From a virus: a DNA stretch of 55,046 nucleotides. The stretch covers positions 1-55,046 of the IMG/VR virus record IMGVR_UViG_3300020451_002514. The stretch is one strand, 5' to 3'. The translations under genes were made by a program, and so were the position numbers. Position 1 is the stretch's first letter; every line of letters begins with the position of its first letter. This document shows positions 42,455-49,571 of this stretch, piece after piece. Under the pieces are notes generated by a model, which saw only the letters and a list, made by a program, of their open reading frames with translations, searched no databases and had not been told where the DNA came from.

Positions 42455-42944
42455 GTGTAAGACACAGAGAATGCCTTATACTCTTTCTTTTTTAGATCAA
42501 AAATTATATCGGAGTCTATCTTTTGATGCTGATATAAAGTTTCCTGAGTCCAGTGACTTTGTTAAGAAGTTTTGGATATTAAAGGAATATAAAAAAGTTA
42601 GTTCAGATTTGGAGCTTTCAGAGTCTAAAGATTCTGACAAAGAAATGACAAGCTCTTCTTCTTATGAGATACACAAAAGGTTTCAAGGTGATGAACTTAT
42701 CGTTGAGATAGTTCAAAGCCTTGCTTTTTGTGAAGAGTTTAATTATTTTAGTAAGGCAGATTTTGATTTGCCTACAGGAGATGAAGAATTAGATAAAATG
42801 CTTACTGATATAAAAGATTCTGATTTTGATGAATCAGTTATAAAAGCTTCTATCTTAGATAGTGTGCTTCAAGGAAACTATCCTCAAAATCCTGATGATG
42901 AACCAAAAGAGGAAGAAGAGTCCTCTGAGGAATCAAGTGAATAG
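42432..42944 (+). CDS. Acidic hypothetical protein
   Basis: A 170-residue protein, strongly acidic at the end (DDEPKEEEESSEESSE), with Ser/Asp-rich linkers at ~55-75 and 110-140. There is no signal or membrane segment. The start ATG lies inside the previous gene's 3' end, and the stop overlaps the GTG start of the HldD-like gene. The acidic tail may mimic DNA or bind a partner. Function unknown. Confidence 0.5.
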   Translation: MSQIWKFRCKTQRMPYTLSFLDQKLYRSLSFDADIKFPESSDFVKKFWILKEYKKVSSDLELSESKDSDKEMTSSSSYEIHKRFQGDELIVEIVQSLAFCEEFNYFSKADFDLPTGDEELDKMLTDIKDSDFDESVIKASILDSVLQGNYPQNPDDEPKEEEESSEESSE

Positions 42945-43773
42945 AGTTTTAATAACTGGAGCTGGCGGATTTATAGGAGGCAACTTATCCGAATATTTAG
43001 AAGCTCGTGGGTTTCAAGTTACAAGATTTGATATATCTTTAGGTAATACTGGTTATCCAGATATTTTCAATCAAGACTTTGTAATTCACCTTGGTGCAAA
43101 TTCAAGCACTACAGAAACCGATCTAAAAAAAATATTAGATCAAAACTTTGAATACTCAGCCAACCTTTACAAGATGTGTGAGGCTTATGAGATAAAGTTT
43201 CAATATGCTAGTAGCGCATCTGTTTATGGGGCATCTAAAACTTTCAAAGAAGATGAGTTTTGTAAACCATTGAGTCCTTATGCTTTTAGCAAGTATATGT
43301 TTGATTGTTGGTTAATGAATCAAGAATATCCATACCAAGGGTTTAGATATTTTAATGTGTACGGTTTGGGTGAAGATAAAAAAGGAAAGCAAGCTAGTCC
43401 TGTTTCAAAATTTATAAAAGAAGCGCAGACAGGTGGTAAAATAAAGATTTTTGAGAAAAGCGAAAAATACAAAAGAGATTTTATTTCTGTAGATGATGTG
43501 TGTGAAATGCACTACAAGTTTTTGACAAATGAGGCTTCAGGAATATTTAACATAGGTACAGGTAAGCCTATCTCTTTCAGAGATGTAGCAGAAATAATAA
43601 AAGAAAACTCTAACTCTGAGATAGAAGAAATACCAATGCCCAAAGAGCTAAAAGGGCAGTATCAAAAATTTACAAAAGCTGATATATCAAAGCTAAATGA
43701 AATAATTGGTGATTATGAGTGGAAAAGTGTAAGTGAATATGTAGAAGAAAACATTGATGCTTTCCTTAATTAA
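42937..43773 (+). CDS. hldD: ADP-L-glycero-D-manno-heptose 6-epimerase-like SDR
   Basis: A 278-residue extended SDR from GTG 42937, overlapping the previous stop by eight bases; upstream ATGs only add out-of-fold residues. 'RVLITGAGGFIGGNLSEYLEARGF' (Gly-loop at 8-14), 'SSASVYGA', 'YAFSK' (catalytic Tyr/Lys) and 'FRYFNVYGLGEDKKGKQASPVSKFIKEAQTGGKIKIFEKSEKYKRDFISVDDV' match HldD, whose 'FRYFNVYGP-E-HKG-MAS---H' segment is distinctive. It would flip ADP-D,D-heptose to ADP-L,D-heptose, the last step of the pathway. Confidence 0.8.
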   Translation: MNRVLITGAGGFIGGNLSEYLEARGFQVTRFDISLGNTGYPDIFNQDFVIHLGANSSTTETDLKKILDQNFEYSANLYKMCEAYEIKFQYASSASVYGASKTFKEDEFCKPLSPYAFSKYMFDCWLMNQEYPYQGFRYFNVYGLGEDKKGKQASPVSKFIKEAQTGGKIKIFEKSEKYKRDFISVDDVCEMHYKFLTNEASGIFNIGTGKPISFRDVAEIIKENSNSEIEEIPMPKELKGQYQKFTKADISKLNEIIGDYEWKSVSEYVEENIDAFLN

Positions 43774-44023
43774 AAGTGTTTTAAAATCAATTGAGCTATA
43801 TTTATCTTTAAAAAATAAGCTCTTCTACATAGAATTAAGACATAACCATGAAAAAACACGTAAAAGAATTATTCAAGAGATTGAAGATCTTAGGGCTAGT
43901 GGCGGTGATGCAGACCGTGCTGATCTCTTGCGAGACGAACTCATCCGTGAAGACGCAAGTTTTAAATATTTATCAGCCTTCTACGCTGAGTCTAGAGAAG
44001 GGAAGTCCGATAAGGACAACTAA
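43757..44023 (+). CDS. Inner-membrane spanin-like protein (Rz-like)
   Basis: An 88-residue protein from ATG 43757. An N-terminal hydrophobic/amphipathic stretch (LSLIKSVLKSIELYLSLKNKLFYIEL) is followed by a long charged helix with heptads (NHEKTRKRIIQEIEDLRASGGDADRADLLRDELI), the plan of Rz i-spanins. A lipoprotein frame is embedded in its 3' half, as with Rz1. The membrane segment is weaker than usual, which is the main doubt. It overlaps the HldD gene end by 17 bases. Confidence 0.55.
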   Translation: MLSLIKSVLKSIELYLSLKNKLFYIELRHNHEKTRKRIIQEIEDLRASGGDADRADLLRDELIREDASFKYLSAFYAESREGKSDKDN

Positions 44024-44117
44024 AGGTGTCTATACTCCAGAAACCGATGAGGTTTGGCACTCTGATGCGAGGTTCCGCAAACTTGAGCGCCAGTTATATT
44101 TTCCCAGCAATAAGTGA
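43848..44117 (+). CDS. Outer-membrane lipoprotein spanin-like protein (Rz1-like)
   Basis: An 89-residue protein in a different frame, overlapping the Rz-like gene by 176 bases. The signal peptide has a basic start and hydrophobic core (ILGLVAVMQTVLIS), and the lipobox Leu-Ile-Ser-Cys puts the lipidated cysteine at 28. The mature ~62 residues include a Pro/Ser/Thr-rich stretch. Embedded out-of-frame lipoproteins are typical of o-spanins, which fuse inner and outer membranes in lysis of Gram-negative hosts. Confidence 0.65.
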   Translation: MKKHVKELFKRLKILGLVAVMQTVLISCETNSSVKTQVLNIYQPSTLSLEKGSPIRTTKGVYTPETDEVWHSDARFRKLERQLYFPSNK

Positions 44118-44139
44118 GCTTTTTGTGTAATTAGAACAA

Positions 44140-45690
44140 ATGGCTTTTATTACTGGAATTCCTATTAGAAATAGTATACACACCGAAGAATCCACAAGTG
44201 TGGCTGATTGGGGTAAATACAGGTCAGAATTGACTGGTCTTTATATTACTGGTGAGGGTACTGGAGCGATGTATGAACAATACGCGGCGCAAGATTTTAG
44301 AGAGTACAATAAAAAAATACATGATTTAGGTCTTAATGAATTTAACTCAGATCTTTATTTGAGGCCGTTTGATGCTGGATTCAGATATACTCATGATCCA
44401 TTATTAGGTAAATATAGCGAAGCTGCTGGAGCTTATTCTACAAAAGATATAGGTTTTGGAGGTTATCTCATGAGCATCAGAACAAATGCTGACGCACTAA
44501 ACAGAGAAGCTTACGTTTTAGGTGATACTACTGGCAATATTTCATTAGAAGCTATGGTAGCACCAACAGGAACTGGATTCCCTGCTTATACATATGACCT
44601 TGGTAATACTTTAGGAACAGGATCTCAACAAGGTCCGTATGAAGTTAAAAGTTTTCAATCTAATATATCAGGAAGAGAATATAAAATAACCTACGTTAAA
44701 GATGCTTGGTTTGAGGATCTATCTGGTTACATGGATACATATGAGGCGTTCCCTGCTTGGGAATTAGGAGACAGTCCTGACGCTTCAAGCTTTGCTTTAA
44801 ATGTATCAAACGCCCCTAATGGAGATGTGCTAGTTTATCCTTGGGGAGTTCAATTTTTTGGTTTTTTTAGTGTTTGGATAGTAAGCACTCAGCGGAGCGA
44901 AGATGGCGGCGAAAATGATATTTCTGAATCTTTTTATGTTTACGAAAAAGAGTGGAGGTCGGTAGGTGCAGCATTGCAATACGGACCGCAAAATTACGTT
45001 GTAAGTGCGGAGCCTGTATATTCTACTTTAGGGGCTTTTGTAGGCCAAGCTAACGGATATGTCACAGATTGGTATGATCAGTCTCATACAGGGTCAGAGC
45101 GAAACAACCTCATACAAGAAACTGCGGCTGATCAACCTACGGTTGTTAATGGCGGCTCTTTAGTGACAGATTCAAGTGGGAATACAGCCTTAGATTTTGA
45201 CGGAAGCAATCAGCACATGACATTAAATACTGGGTTTTCTAGTACTTTAAATATAAGTGCTTTGTCTTCTTACACAGTTTTCCAAGCTGACACAATAGCA
45301 GGGACTCAAATGGTTTCTACTCTAGGGAGCTTCGCAGACTCTAATAAAAGATGGTATGCTCCCTTCATTAGCAGTAATAATTTTAGTTTTAATTATGGCG
45401 CTGGTTCCGCTCCTTCTACCTCTGCTAACACAAATTTAAATTTAGTCAGCATGGTAGCAGATTCAACACAGGGTGCATATAAAGCTTTTTTAAATAGCTC
45501 TCAAGTGGGAAGTGATGGCTCTTTAGAAGACAAAAGTGGAGGAACTTCACTTGTTGGAGTCGGAGGATTAGGTGACAGTTTACATTTTAACGGTAAAATG
45601 GGAGAGTTTCTTATTTATTCAGGTCAAAGTGCATCTGTAAATAGGGAAGCTATACAGGATAGTATAAATGAAAGATTTAGTATTTATTAA
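44140..45690 (+). CDS. Virion adhesin/fiber-like protein with arabinofuranosidase-like jelly roll
   Basis: A 516-residue protein. The N-terminal ~290 residues lack a recognised family. Residues ~300-350 read 'GYVTDWYDQSHTGSERNNLIQETAADQPTVVNGG', the 'V--WYDQSG-G--A-Q----QP-IV--G' signature that precedes concanavalin-like domains (as in AbfB-type and LamG-like phage proteins), then 'ALDFDGSNQHMTLNTGF'. The rest is the jelly roll, ending 'NGKMGEFLIYSG...NREAIQDSINERFSIY'. No signal peptide. Carbohydrate binding on the virion is inferred. Confidence 0.6.
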   Translation: MAFITGIPIRNSIHTEESTSVADWGKYRSELTGLYITGEGTGAMYEQYAAQDFREYNKKIHDLGLNEFNSDLYLRPFDAGFRYTHDPLLGKYSEAAGAYSTKDIGFGGYLMSIRTNADALNREAYVLGDTTGNISLEAMVAPTGTGFPAYTYDLGNTLGTGSQQGPYEVKSFQSNISGREYKITYVKDAWFEDLSGYMDTYEAFPAWELGDSPDASSFALNVSNAPNGDVLVYPWGVQFFGFFSVWIVSTQRSEDGGENDISESFYVYEKEWRSVGAALQYGPQNYVVSAEPVYSTLGAFVGQANGYVTDWYDQSHTGSERNNLIQETAADQPTVVNGGSLVTDSSGNTALDFDGSNQHMTLNTGFSSTLNISALSSYTVFQADTIAGTQMVSTLGSFADSNKRWYAPFISSNNFSFNYGAGSAPSTSANTNLNLVSMVADSTQGAYKAFLNSSQVGSDGSLEDKSGGTSLVGVGGLGDSLHFNGKMGEFLIYSGQSASVNREAIQDSINERFSIY

Positions 45691-45693
45691 TAT

Positions 45694-45984
45694 ATGAAAT
45701 ATTTACTTTTTAACACAAAACAAGAAGCTCAAAACAGGAGCGCACAAGAAGCACAAGCAAGATCTTGTTCTGGCACTACAAAATATTGGTGGACAGTGAA
45801 GCAAACTAAAGCGGGCAAATGGGCTTTATGTATTGATAATCCATATCCAAGGGTAACAGAAGAAACCATAGAATTTGATGGAGAAGAAATGACAGTGCCT
45901 ACTAATTCTTTAGCAGGATTAACTCCAACAGAAATATCAAATTTAAAAAATTCTGTCGTCTGGCCTGATGTTCCAACTCTTTAA
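45694..45984 (+). CDS. Small hypothetical protein near virion genes
   Basis: A 96-residue protein beginning 'MKYLLFNTKQEAQNRSAQEAQ'. It has 'GTTKYWWTVKQTKAGKWALCIDN' (Trp-rich strands) and ends 'WPDVPTL'. It starts three bases after the adhesin stop. Its small size and position next to a fiber gene suggest a fiber chaperone or virion accessory protein, but no family is recognised. Confidence 0.55.
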   Translation: MKYLLFNTKQEAQNRSAQEAQARSCSGTTKYWWTVKQTKAGKWALCIDNPYPRVTEETIEFDGEEMTVPTNSLAGLTPTEISNLKNSVVWPDVPTL

Positions 45985-45992
45985 AAAAAAAG

Positions 45993-46020
45993 TTGATAAA
46001 TATTATTTAGTGAGTAATAT
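45993..46020 (+). promoter_or_regulatory. Sigma-70-type promoter for the 46029 gene
   Basis: TTGATA (45993-45998), 16-base spacer, TAATAT (46015-46020). The ATG lies at 46029, so transcription would start about one base before it. A TATAAATA octamer (46018-46025) overlaps the -10 and could serve as a phage late promoter instead. Confidence 0.55.
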
Positions 46021-46028
46021 AAATATAT

Positions 46029-46232
46029 ATGAAAACTATTGAATTCACTGATCAGGAATTGCAGGTTCTCACACAACTTTTAGACATCGCAGTAAAAGCT
46101 GGTGGTCTCAACGTTGCTGAAGCTGCAACCGTACTAGCTAAGAAAATTTCTCAGGAAATTGAACAACCTCAGTTTGCAGAACCTTCTATTGCACCTGTAG
46201 AGGACGTAGAAGAAGGTGTTGTTGAGGAATAA
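46029..46232 (+). CDS. Small acidic hypothetical protein
   Basis: A 67-residue protein with an N-terminal helical part (FTDQELQVLTQLLDIAVKAGGLNVAEAATVLAKKI) and an acidic tail (VEDVEEGVVEE). It has its own promoter and lies in front of the outer-membrane protein gene. Similar two-part small proteins are common in phages of aquatic bacteria. No function assigned. Confidence 0.6.
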   Translation: MKTIEFTDQELQVLTQLLDIAVKAGGLNVAEAATVLAKKISQEIEQPQFAEPSIAPVEDVEEGVVEE

Positions 46233-46242
46233 AATATTTCCC

Positions 46243-46271
46243 TTGACCATTACAAAATTGTAATATAAAGT
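46243..46271 (+). promoter_or_regulatory. Promoter for the outer-membrane protein gene
   Basis: TTGACC (46243-46248), 17-base spacer, TAAAGT (46266-46271); TATAAA (46264-46269) with a 15-base spacer is an alternative -10. The ATG at 46279 falls at or next to the predicted transcription start. Confidence 0.5.
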
Positions 46272-46278
46272 TAATATT

Positions 46279-46956
46279 ATGAAGAAATTTATTCTTACAC
46301 TACTATTGGGCGCTATCTTTGGTGGCGCAGCGTTTGGCACAACTCTAGCAGATTCTTCTGTAGGAGTTGGCTTTTCAGCCTCTAATTTTGAAACAAGTAG
46401 AGGTTTAGCAGTTAGAGAAGACTCTCTGGGTTATTCTCTTAATTTAACAGCTCCCGTAAGCGGTGGAGACCTTTCTTTCGGTGTCGGCTTGTATGATATC
46501 GATGGAGATTCTGAAGATTCAGATTACTCTATTTCTTATACAAGAGGCATTGAGTTATTCGGTCAGAAACTAGGAGCAAAAGCAAGCTTTTCAGGACTTG
46601 ACTCTACTTTTGGAGACAGGGATGAAATTGCAGTAGGTTTACTTTACAAGTATTCTATCGTAGATGCAGAATTAGCCGTTTGGCATGATTTTGATAACGA
46701 TTGGTACGGTGTTGAAATTGGAGCTTCTACCTCTGTTGAGACCCCTATTTCAAATCTTACAGTAACCCCATTTGTTACTTTAAATCTTGTAGACGAATAC
46801 ACTGCTATTGAGGCTGGTCTCAAAGCAAGTTATCCTGTTACAGATCAAATATCTACATCCTTAAAAGCATCTTACAATAATAATGACTTTGATGGATCTT
46901 CTTTTGAAGTAGAAGACGAGTGGATTATTGGCGCAGGAATAGGATACAAATTCTAA
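46279..46956 (+). CDS. Outer-membrane beta-barrel (porin-like) protein
   Basis: A 225-residue exported protein. The signal peptide is clear: MKKF, hydrophobic core (ILTLLLGAIFGGAAFG), cleavage near Gly20. The mature part alternates polar and apolar residues in about eight strands ('LGYSLNLTAPV', 'LSFGVGLYDI', 'KLGAKASFSG', 'IAVGLLYKYSIV', 'WYGVEIGAST') and ends IGYKF, the C-terminal Phe that BAM recognises. It should insert in the host outer membrane. A superinfection-exclusion or Lom-like role is possible. It has its own promoter and a strong terminator. Confidence 0.75.
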   Translation: MKKFILTLLLGAIFGGAAFGTTLADSSVGVGFSASNFETSRGLAVREDSLGYSLNLTAPVSGGDLSFGVGLYDIDGDSEDSDYSISYTRGIELFGQKLGAKASFSGLDSTFGDRDEIAVGLLYKYSIVDAELAVWHDFDNDWYGVEIGASTSVETPISNLTVTPFVTLNLVDEYTAIEAGLKASYPVTDQISTSLKASYNNNDFDGSSFEVEDEWIIGAGIGYKF

Positions 46957-46993
46957 TTAAAATTAATTTTAAATTAGTTTTAAAAACAAAATT

Positions 46994-47023
46994 AAAAAGC
47001 TCTCCGCAAGGAGGGCTTTTTTT
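46994..47023 (+). terminator. Rho-independent terminator after the barrel gene
   Basis: AGCTCTCC (46998-47005), GCAA tetraloop, GGAGGGCT (47010-47017): an eight-pair stem with one wobble, flanked by five A and seven T residues. It is the clearest terminator in the window and isolates the outer-membrane protein transcript from the lysis genes. Confidence 0.9.
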
Positions 47024-47038
47024 GTGTAAGTACTTTCA

Positions 47039-47356
47039 ATGGAACCAGAAAAATCCTTGTTAAAAGAATTCCTTCAGGGTGGATGGCTTGTCCCTTTGAT
47101 TGGAGCCGCCGCCATGTTTGCTAGACTTTTGTCTGGAGATAATGAATTGTCTATAAAACAACAATTTAAAAGGATTCTTACTGCCGCCTTAGCATCAGGT
47201 GTGGCTTGGTTTATCTTAGAACAAACTGATGTATCATCCCTTACAAAAGCCATAACTTATGGTATAATAGGCGTAGTTAGTCCAGAAGTTATAGGAGGCA
47301 TTGTTAGACTAGCTCAAAGATTTGAAAAAAATCCAGAAAAATTTCTTAAAAAATGA
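47039..47356 (+). CDS. Holin
   Basis: A 105-residue membrane protein with three hydrophobic segments: 'GGWLVPLIGAAAMFARLL' (~14-31), 'ILTAALASGVAWFIL' (~46-60) and 'AITYGIIGVVSPEVIGGIV' (~71-89), and a basic C-terminus (FEKNPEKFLKK). Length and topology fit phage holins of the three-segment type. It starts 15 bases after the terminator and overlaps the following membrane gene by ATGA, two genes ahead of the endolysin. It should form the membrane holes that trigger lysis. Confidence 0.75.
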   Translation: MEPEKSLLKEFLQGGWLVPLIGAAAMFARLLSGDNELSIKQQFKRILTAALASGVAWFILEQTDVSSLTKAITYGIIGVVSPEVIGGIVRLAQRFEKNPEKFLKK

Positions 47357-47958
47357 GACCCAAAATTATAGTTTACTGTCTTTCAATAATTTGTCTACTC
47401 TTTGGTGTCAAAGGGTTTGAACTAAACAAAGATATACAAAATACACTAAAAGAAAACGCCAGACAATCAGAGTCTTCTATTATGGAAATAGGAATGTGCT
47501 TTGATTGGTATGGTGTGATAATAGTTAATTCTGTAATTAAAACATCTCACGGTACAATGACACCAGCAGAGATGGTAGATACTTTGAAAGAGGAGAGTGG
47601 TTATAAGGATGAATATCTAGAGGGTTACAAAAAAGACATTACGCCGAAAGAGAAAGAGTATGCTGAGTTTGTTTTTGCTCAAGAAGAGAAGATAAGTGCA
47701 TATGTAGATGAACTAATCGCTTGGGCGGAGAAAGGTGATATAGAAATGATTAAAGCCTCTATACCTAGAATGTATGAAATGACAGATCCAACTATTGATG
47801 CTATAAACAATATTATGGACACAAAAATGTACTATAATGAGGAGCAATCAGAGATTCTAAACCAGAAGATAGAGAGGTTTTCTGATTTTATTTGCCTATT
47901 AATGGCTTTATGCGTAGTGATGTCTGTAAGTGCATCATTTAGCAGAAAATGTAGATAA
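47353..47958 (+). CDS. Two-helix membrane protein of the lysis cassette, unknown
   Basis: A 201-residue protein with a hydrophobic N-terminus (IIVYCLSIICLLFGVKGF) and a C-terminal membrane segment (FICLLMALCVVMSVSASF) followed by a basic tail. The ~150 residues between are charged and helical, probably periplasmic. Such a bitopic helix-bundle layout suggests an antiholin, a sensor of envelope state, or a lysis regulator like T4 RI, but no sequence family is recognised. It sits between holin and endolysin with no gap. Confidence 0.65.
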   Translation: MRPKIIVYCLSIICLLFGVKGFELNKDIQNTLKENARQSESSIMEIGMCFDWYGVIIVNSVIKTSHGTMTPAEMVDTLKEESGYKDEYLEGYKKDITPKEKEYAEFVFAQEEKISAYVDELIAWAEKGDIEMIKASIPRMYEMTDPTIDAINNIMDTKMYYNEEQSEILNQKIERFSDFICLLMALCVVMSVSASFSRKCR

Positions 47959-47959
47959 G

Positions 47960-48580
47960 ATGAATTTTAAAGGCAAAAAAGAAGTAGTAAAAGCTGTTCA
48001 AAAACTTATTGGCGTTTCTGCTGATGGGGCAGATGGACCTGTAACTTGGAATGCTATTTTGTCTGAACTATCAACAAAGAAAGATAATATGAATGGTAAA
48101 GACGTACCTCAAAAAATGGTTTTACTAGCCCGTGAGGAGATAGGTGTATCAGAAGTTGATGGAAGCAATTGTGGACCCAGAGTTGATGAATACAAAGCCG
48201 CTACTTGGCTTGACCCAGATAAAGGCTGGCCTTGGTGCGCTGCTTTTATTTGCTGGTTAGTAAGAGAAGCCATTGAAGGAGAAGATGTAAAATTTAAAAG
48301 ACCTAGAACTGCTGGAGCATGGGATTTTGAGAACTGGGCAAAACAGCAAGTTGCAAATGGTGTAGATCTCCGCAAGCCAACTAATGAAGCTATTAAAGCT
48401 GGAGATATTGTTGTGTTTACTTTTTCTCATATAGGTATTGCTGTAAAAGACATAGACTCAAAGGGTTATGTAACTACTATAGAAGGTAATACTAATGGAG
48501 CTGGGAGTAGAGAAGGTGGCTCTGTGTTAGAGAAAAAACGTCACGTTTCTAAAATAAGAAGTAGGATAAGAATTCTTTAA
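47960..48580 (+). CDS. Endolysin: peptidoglycan-binding plus CHAP/NlpC-like hydrolase
   Basis: A 206-residue protein from ATG 47960; ATG 47930 lies inside the upstream gene. Residues 1-35 (VVKAVQKLIGVSADGADGPVTWNAI) are a half peptidoglycan-binding domain (Q--LG---DG--G--T--A). The catalytic domain has Cys93 in 'WPWCAAFICWL', His157 in 'FSHIGIAV' and Glu175/Asn177 in 'TIEGNTN', the CHAP/NlpC-P60 triad. No signal peptide, so it needs the holin for release. It cleaves peptide cross-links of the cell wall. Confidence 0.85.
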   Translation: MNFKGKKEVVKAVQKLIGVSADGADGPVTWNAILSELSTKKDNMNGKDVPQKMVLLAREEIGVSEVDGSNCGPRVDEYKAATWLDPDKGWPWCAAFICWLVREAIEGEDVKFKRPRTAGAWDFENWAKQQVANGVDLRKPTNEAIKAGDIVVFTFSHIGIAVKDIDSKGYVTTIEGNTNGAGSREGGSVLEKKRHVSKIRSRIRIL

Positions 48581-48623
48581 TATTTTGTTGCTTTATTTTC
48601 TTTTTACGTTATTTCTTTTTTAA

Positions 48624-48920
48624 ATGAAGGGTACACCTATAAAAGTTGATAGAAATGAAATATTTAATTTTGTAGTAGGCAACTCTATTTTTGATCCGAT
48701 AGAAAAGTGTATAGACCCTACTAGGTATGAAGTATTTGATACTTTTATTTATGACAATGAGACGGATAGAAAATACATTCAAGGGCCAGTCTATAATAGA
48801 TTTTGCTGGGAGGTAAGCAAGTTAAAAAACTTAACTGAAAAAATGGAAGCGCCTGAAATAAGCAGACTTTGTGAAGAATTAGAGGAAATAGCTCCTAAAT
48901 TAGTAACTCTTTATAAATAA
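48624..48920 (+). CDS. Small hypothetical protein
   Basis: A 98-residue protein. The N-terminal part mixes strands ('NEIFNFVVGNSIFDPIEKCIDPTRYEVFDTFIYDNET') and the C-terminal part is helical and acidic ('RLCEELEEIAPKLVTL'). It stands alone after the endolysin with an AT-rich gap on each side. No membrane segment or known motif; I do not recognise it. Confidence 0.55.
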   Translation: MKGTPIKVDRNEIFNFVVGNSIFDPIEKCIDPTRYEVFDTFIYDNETDRKYIQGPVYNRFCWEVSKLKNLTEKMEAPEISRLCEELEEIAPKLVTLYK

Positions 48921-48958
48921 TTCCCTGTTTTTTCTCATTGTGTAATATATTGTATAAC

Positions 48959-48964
48959 TATAAT
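48959..48964 (+). promoter_or_regulatory. Perfect -10 box before the 48970 gene
   Basis: TATAAT at 48959-48964, five bases before the ATG at 48970. The best -35 is TTGTGT (48938-48943) with a short 15-base spacer. Transcription would begin on or just inside the start codon. Confidence 0.5.
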
Positions 48965-48969
48965 ATATT

Positions 48970-49158
48970 ATGGAAGTAATTCTCAAATTAATTGAAGACA
49001 ATCCTTGGTTCGGTGTTCTTACCGCCGCAATCGCTTTCGCATCTGCAATTACAGCAGCAACTCCTACTCCAAAAAAGGGTACTCTTTGGGCTAAAATTTA
49101 TAGCCTTATAGATTGGGCTGCTATTAACATAGGCAAAGCGAAAGATAAAGGGGAATAA
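48970..49158 (+). CDS. Small membrane protein, 62 residues
   Basis: One hydrophobic segment ('WFGVLTAAIAFASAITAAT', ~13-31), then 'PTPKKGTLWAKIYSLIDWAAINIGKAKDKGE' with a second amphipathic stretch. Short membrane proteins of this shape are frequent in phages and sometimes annotated as holin-like. The perfect -10 box in front supports real expression. A second holin, antiholin or membrane anchor are all possible. Confidence 0.6.
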   Translation: MEVILKLIEDNPWFGVLTAAIAFASAITAATPTPKKGTLWAKIYSLIDWAAINIGKAKDKGE

Positions 49159-49161
49159 TCC

Positions 49162-49189
49162 TTGAATAATCTTTGTGATAGGCTATAAT
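49162..49189 (+). promoter_or_regulatory. Strong promoter for the cupin-HldE operon
   Basis: TTGAAT (49162-49167), 16-base spacer, perfect TATAAT (49184-49189). The ATG at 49197 lies eight bases after the -10 box, at the predicted transcription start. It drives the heptose-kinase block separately from the main glycan operon. Confidence 0.75.
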
Positions 49190-49196
49190 ACTCTTA

Positions 49197-49571
49197 ATGA
49201 GTATGCAGCCTATTTTTAGTCGATTAGAAGTTCACCCCAAGGGTTGGGGAGAAGAGCTTTGGATTACCAACAATTATAAATATTGTGGTAAAATTTTGCG
49301 CTTTAAAAAAGGGTCTTCTTTCTCTATGCATTATCATATACAGAAGGAAGAAACTTGGTGTGTTACTAGGGGTAAGCTTAAGTTAGAATATTTTAATTTA
49401 GAGAACTCTGAACGTTTTGAAAAAGAGTTAATAGAAGGCGACACTGTTCATTTAAAACCCTGCATACCACATAAGTTGACGGCTTTAGAGGACTCGGATG
49501 TATTTGAGGTTAGCACCCAACATTTTAATGAAGATTCTTATAGGGTAGAAAAAGGTTCGTCGCAGAAATGA
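49197..49571 (+). CDS. Cupin protein, mannose-6-phosphate isomerase type II-like
   Basis: A 124-residue single cupin barrel. 'GWGEELWITNNYKYCGKILRFKKGSSFSMHYHIQKEETWCVTRGKLKLEY' has His45, His47 and Glu51/Glu52 as metal ligands (G-x-x-xHYH-x(3,4)-E). 'EGDTVHLKPCIPHKLTALED' brings the last His. The pattern resembles the C-terminal cupin of phosphomannose isomerase/GMP proteins. As first gene of the block containing the heptose kinase, it may isomerise a sugar phosphate or nucleotide sugar. Start at 49197 or 49203. Confidence 0.75.
   Translation: MSMQPIFSRLEVHPKGWGEELWITNNYKYCGKILRFKKGSSFSMHYHIQKEETWCVTRGKLKLEYFNLENSERFEKELIEGDTVHLKPCIPHKLTALEDSDVFEVSTQHFNEDSYRVEKGSSQK

Noticed and set aside
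48912-48919. TATAAATA as a T4-type late promoter
   Set aside because: It is formed by the final codons and stop of the 48624 gene; the octamer is expected by chance in such AT-rich DNA and the perfect TATAAT at 48959 is a better candidate.
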